Assembly: GCF_000147815.2 (NCBI RefSeq)
Contig: NC_015957.1
Span: 10,478,001-10,542,000, forward strand
Source of the DNA: Streptomyces violaceusniger Tu 4113
GTDB taxonomy: Bacteria > Actinomycetota > Actinomycetes > Streptomycetales > Streptomycetaceae
Reading direction: 5' to 3'
DNA: 64,000 nucleotides
Part shown: one piece after another, positions 61,474 through 64,000 of the stretch
Layout of the letters: each line of letters opens with the position of its first letter
Position numbering within the stretch: the stretch's first letter is position 1
The notes under the pieces: model-generated
Told to the model about the DNA's origin: nothing
The model's input: the letters and a program-made list of their open reading frames with translations, nothing else
Databases searched by the model: none
Translations under genes and position numbers: made by a program

Positions 61474-62640
61474 TCAGCCGTCTGCGCCGAGGAGAAGCCC
61501 GGATGTCGGTACCCCAGTGCCCGCGGTGACCAGGGCGCGGGCGGCCCCCGGCACCTGGTTGACGGAGGTGCCGCGGATCTGGCGGACGGCCTCGGCGATC
61601 CCGTTCATCCCGTGCAGATACGCCTCACCGAGCTGACCGCCGTGGGTATTGAGCGGCAGCGCGTCCTCGGCGACGAATCCGGCCGCCTCACCGCGCCCGC
61701 AGAAGCCGAACTCCTCGAGCTGCATCAGTACGAACGGCGTGAAGTGGTCGTAGAGGATGGCCACGTCGATATCGGCCGGGGTCAGCCCGCTGCCGCGCCA
61801 CAGTTGCCGGGCGACCACCCCCATCTCGGGAAGGCCCGCCAGGTCGTCGCGGTAGAAGCTCGTCATCTGCTCCTGGCCGCGGCCCGCGCCCTGCGCCGCG
61901 GCCGTGATCACGGCGGGCGGACGCGGCAGGTCGCGCGCCCGTTCCACGCTGGTGACGACGAGCGCCTGACCGCCGTCCGTCTCCTGGCAGCAGTCGAGCA
62001 GCCGCAGCGGCTCGACGATCCAGCGGGAGGCGGCGTGATCGGCGAGGGTGATCGGCTTGCCATGGAAGTACGCGGCCGGGTTGGTGGCCGCGTGGCGGCG
62101 GTCGGTGACGGCCACATGGCCGAAAACCTCGGGCGTCAGCCCATAGGCGTACAGATAGCGCTGGGCGGCCATGGCGACCCACGAGGCCGGGGTCAGCAGC
62201 CCGAAGGGCAGCGACCAGCCGAGCGCTGCGCCCTCGGCGGACGGCTCGCGGTGCTGTACGCCGGAGCCGAAGCGGCGCCCGGAGCGCTCGTTGAACGCGC
62301 GGTAGCAGACGACGACCTCGGCGACGCCGGTCGCGACGGCGAGCGCGGCCTGCTGCACGGTGGCGCAGGCCGCGCCCCCGCCGTAGTGGACGCGCGAGAA
62401 GAAGGTGAGATCGCCGATGCCGCACGCCTGCGCCACGGTGATCTCGGGGCTGGTGTCCATGGTGAAGGTGACCAGCCCGTCCACATCGGCCGGGGTGAGG
62501 CCCGCGTCGTCCAGGGCCGCCTGGACGGCCTCCACCGCCAGCTTCAGCTCGCTGCGGCCCGAGTCCTTGGAGAACTCGGTGGCACCGATGCCGACGACGG
62601 CGGCCCGGCCGCCCAGGGTGTCCGCTTTACGGGCGCTCAT
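61474..62640 (-). CDS. Thiolase-like lipid-transfer protein
   Basis: 388 residues. RAAVVGIGATEFSKDSGRSE opens the thiolase fold; residues HYGGGAACATVQQAALAVAT hold the nucleophile-site loop region, and the C-terminal GGQLGEAYLHGMNGIAEAVR matches sterol-carrier/lipid-transfer-protein thiolases. The start overlaps the MaoC gene by 4 bases (62637-62640). With the DUF35 and MaoC genes it forms the cluster usual for aldol-lyase/thiolase steps on steroid or branched acyl-CoA side chains. Confidence 0.9.
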   Translation of the reverse strand: MSARKADTLGGRAAVVGIGATEFSKDSGRSELKLAVEAVQAALDDAGLTPADVDGLVTFTMDTSPEITVAQACGIGDLTFFSRVHYGGGAACATVQQAALAVATGVAEVVVCYRAFNERSGRRFGSGVQHREPSAEGAALGWSLPFGLLTPASWVAMAAQRYLYAYGLTPEVFGHVAVTDRRHAATNPAAYFHGKPITLADHAASRWIVEPLRLLDCCQETDGGQALVVTSVERARDLPRPPAVITAAAQGAGRGQEQMTSFYRDDLAGLPEMGVVARQLWRGSGLTPADIDVAILYDHFTPFVLMQLEEFGFCGRGEAAGFVAEDALPLNTHGGQLGEAYLHGMNGIAEAVRQIRGTSVNQVPGAARALVTAGTGVPTSGLLLGADG

Positions 62641-63134
62641 CGGGGGGTCCCCGGGGTGGTGGTGGGGGCGTCGGTGATCGTGTGGGTGCCAGTGGTCGCT
62701 GGGGCGTCGGTGCTCCCCTTACGGGCGTCACCGGTTCCCGGGGCGTCGGTGGGGAGCTGCACCGTGACCTTGCCGGTCACATGGTGGCCGATGCCGTTTC
62801 TGCCGGTGACGGCGACCTCCGCCGTACCCTCCGCGACCGCGGTAACCTCACCCGTCAACACCATCTCATCGCCGGGGTAGTTGGGCGCGCCGAGTCGGAT
62901 GGCGACCTTACGGAGGCGGGCCCGCGGCCCGAAGTGATCGGTGATGTACCGGCCGACCAGGCCATTGGTGGTGAGGATGTTCATGAAGATGTCCGGGGAG
63001 CCCTTCTCCTTGGCCGCCTCGGCGTCGTGGTGCACATCCTGGTAGTCCCGGGATGCGAGGGCTCCGGCGACGATCAGGGTCCGGGTGATCGGGATACGCA
63101 GCGGGGGCAACTCATCGCCCGTACGCACCGTCAT
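62637..63134 (-). CDS. MaoC-type hotdog dehydratase
   Basis: 165 residues from the ATG at 63134 (MTVRTGDELPPLRIPITRTL). Hotdog-fold hydratase pattern: SRDYQDVHHDAEAAKEKGSP contains the Asp-x4-His-like active-site pair, and GRYITDHFGPRARLRKVAIR follows. The last 35 residues are Thr/Ala/Pro low complexity. The open frame upstream reads through repeats and is not used. Confidence 0.85.
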   Translation of the reverse strand: MTVRTGDELPPLRIPITRTLIVAGALASRDYQDVHHDAEAAKEKGSPDIFMNILTTNGLVGRYITDHFGPRARLRKVAIRLGAPNYPGDEMVLTGEVTAVAEGTAEVAVTGRNGIGHHVTGKVTVQLPTDAPGTGDARKGSTDAPATTGTHTITDAPTTTPGTPR

Positions 63135-63159
63135 AGGGCCGCCTCCTCGTCCGTACTGT

Positions 63160-63250
63160 CCGCCAGGTCCGCCAGGTCCGCCAGGTCTACCGGGTCTACC
63201 GGGTCTACCGGATCCACCAGCTCCGCCGGGTCCACCAGCTCCGCCGGAGG
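63160..63250. repeat. 9-bp tandem repeat in intergenic gap
   Basis: About ten 9-base units (GTCCGCCAG, GTCTACCGG, GTCCACCAG forms) fill most of the 134-base gap between the DUF35-type and MaoC genes. Confidence 0.8.
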
Positions 63251-63268
63251 GTTCGCCTCGTCCGTCCC

Positions 63269-64000
63269 TCATGCCTCGGCACCCCGGAACACGGGCAGCT
63301 CCAGCTCCTCGTCCACGCGCAGAAACTCCAGCTCGACGGGCATGCCGATGCGCACCTTGTCGTACGGCACCCCGGTGATGCCGCTGACCATCCGCACCCC
63401 CTCCGCGAGCTCGATCAGGCCGACCGCGTAGGGCGGGTCGAAGGCGGGGAAGGGCGGATGATGCATGACCACATAGCTGAACACCGTGCCCGCGCCGGAC
63501 GCCTCGACCGCCTCCCACCGCTGGGAACCGCACGCCCCACACCCCGGCAGCCACGGGAAGCGCGGGGCGGCGCAGTCCAGGCAGCGTTGGATGAGCAGCC
63601 GATGCCGGGCGACGCCCTCCCAGAAGCCCGCGTTGTCGCGGTTGATGACGGGGCGAGGACGACGGGGGCGGTCGGCCGCCCGCTCCGACTCCCGCTCCCG
63701 TCTCGGCTCCCGCTCCGGCTCCGCCTTCGGCCGCGCGGGTGCGTACTTGAGGATGCGGAAGCGGTGGGTGCCGGCCAGTTCCCCGTCCCCGGTACGGACG
63801 TTCATCCGGGTGGTGACGAAGTATCCGGTGCCCAGCTTGGTGGTCTTACGCGGCGACACCGACTCGATGACCGCGTCGAAGGTGACCCGGTCGCCGGGGC
63901 GCAGCGGCCGCAGGTACTCCTGCTCGCAGTCGGTGGCGACCACCGAGGTGCAGCCCGCGTCGTCGAGCAACGCCAGCAGCTCGTCGTACGCCTCGGAGCG
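63269..64000 (-). CDS. Bifunctional MaoC N-terminal / DUF35 OB-fold protein (5' end off window)
   Basis: 244 residues visible to the stop at 63269; the start lies beyond the right edge. The visible N-terminal part (DCEQEYLRPLRPGDRVTFDA) is a hotdog half; an Arg/Glu-rich linker follows; then the DUF35 zinc ribbon CLDCAAPRFPWLPGCGACGS (CxxC, CxxC) and an OB-fold (MHHPPFPAFDPPYAVGLIEL). DUF35 proteins partner thiolase-like enzymes, consistent with the two downstream genes of the same operon. Confidence 0.88.
   Translation of the reverse strand, partial: RSEAYDELLALLDDAGCTSVVATDCEQEYLRPLRPGDRVTFDAVIESVSPRKTTKLGTGYFVTTRMNVRTGDGELAGTHRFRILKYAPARPKAEPEREPRRERESERAADRPRRPRPVINRDNAGFWEGVARHRLLIQRCLDCAAPRFPWLPGCGACGSQRWEAVEASGAGTVFSYVVMHHPPFPAFDPPYAVGLIELAEGVRMVSGITGVPYDKVRIGMPVELEFLRVDEELELPVFRGAEA

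Overview
The window is high-GC actinobacterial chromosome, almost certainly Streptomyces. The evidence is strongly GC-biased third codon positions, GTG starts, GGAGG-type ribosome sites, paired SigB/SigF-type sporulation sigma factors, a subtilisin-inhibitor-like protein, BlaI/M56 and TerB genes, and a gene order (upp, tadA, two sigma factors, MarR/MFS, a two-component system, acyl-CoA ligase, SigE-type ECF factor) that I recall as core order around upp and sigF/sigN in S. coelicolor. That synteny is from memory and was not searched.

Region 1 (1-20.5 kb, mostly core): a partial acyltransferase-3 membrane protein, TerB, a BlaI/M56 regulator-protease pair, a cytochrome P450, an NAD-binding/DUF2867-like protein, a VapB-like small protein, a LytR_C membrane protein, upp, a small basic protein, the tadA partner protein and tadA, and tRNA-Ser(CGA). 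A TetR / berberine-bridge-like flavoenzyme pair shares a perfect palindromic operator. Then follow a Pro/Gln-repeat DUF6777-like protein, a universal stress protein, 6-phosphofructokinase, a 54-residue membrane protein and two tandem sporulation-type sigma factors.

Region 2 (20.5-37.6 kb): MarR with an MFS pump carrying C-terminal carboxypeptidase-regulatory repeats (frameshifted here) and a YceI protein with the same N-terminal repeat; a TetR_C/MFS pair with a long palindrome; a four-gene operon reading leftward (response regulator, histidine kinase, GT2/GtrA, GT39); an F420-type oxidoreductase; an amidohydrolase; a lipoprotein; and initiator tRNA-Met.

Region 3 (37.6-51.7 kb) is accessory and partly decayed. 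It holds a frameshifted membrane protein, the tail of an FAD monooxygenase, an XRE / methionine aminopeptidase pair with a frameshifted companion gene, a HAD dehalogenase, a lipoprotein with an internal duplication, a GNAT enzyme, a 2.45-kb IS5-derived composite carrying an FG-GAP protein, a NUDIX gene beside a broken regulator, and a 4.7-kb element bounded by a 48-bp duplication of the 3' end of tRNA-Arg(ACG). That element carries a RibD-like protein, an XRE regulator with a large helical region, an ATPase/anti-sigma-like protein with a small Cys-containing partner, and two hypotheticals. It has no visible integrase.

Region 4 (51.7-64 kb) returns to core: tRNA-Arg(ACG), tRNA-Ser(GCT), an SSI-like inhibitor, a 1472-residue PAS/degenerate-kinase/receiver protein, an acyl-CoA ligase, a SigE-type ECF factor, a DUF1906 secreted protein, and a lipid-transfer thiolase / MaoC / DUF35-type cluster that runs off the right edge and points to acyl-CoA or steroid-type metabolism.

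Three genes carry apparent single-base indels (near 22075, 37709 and 39746). They may be real decay or assembly errors.
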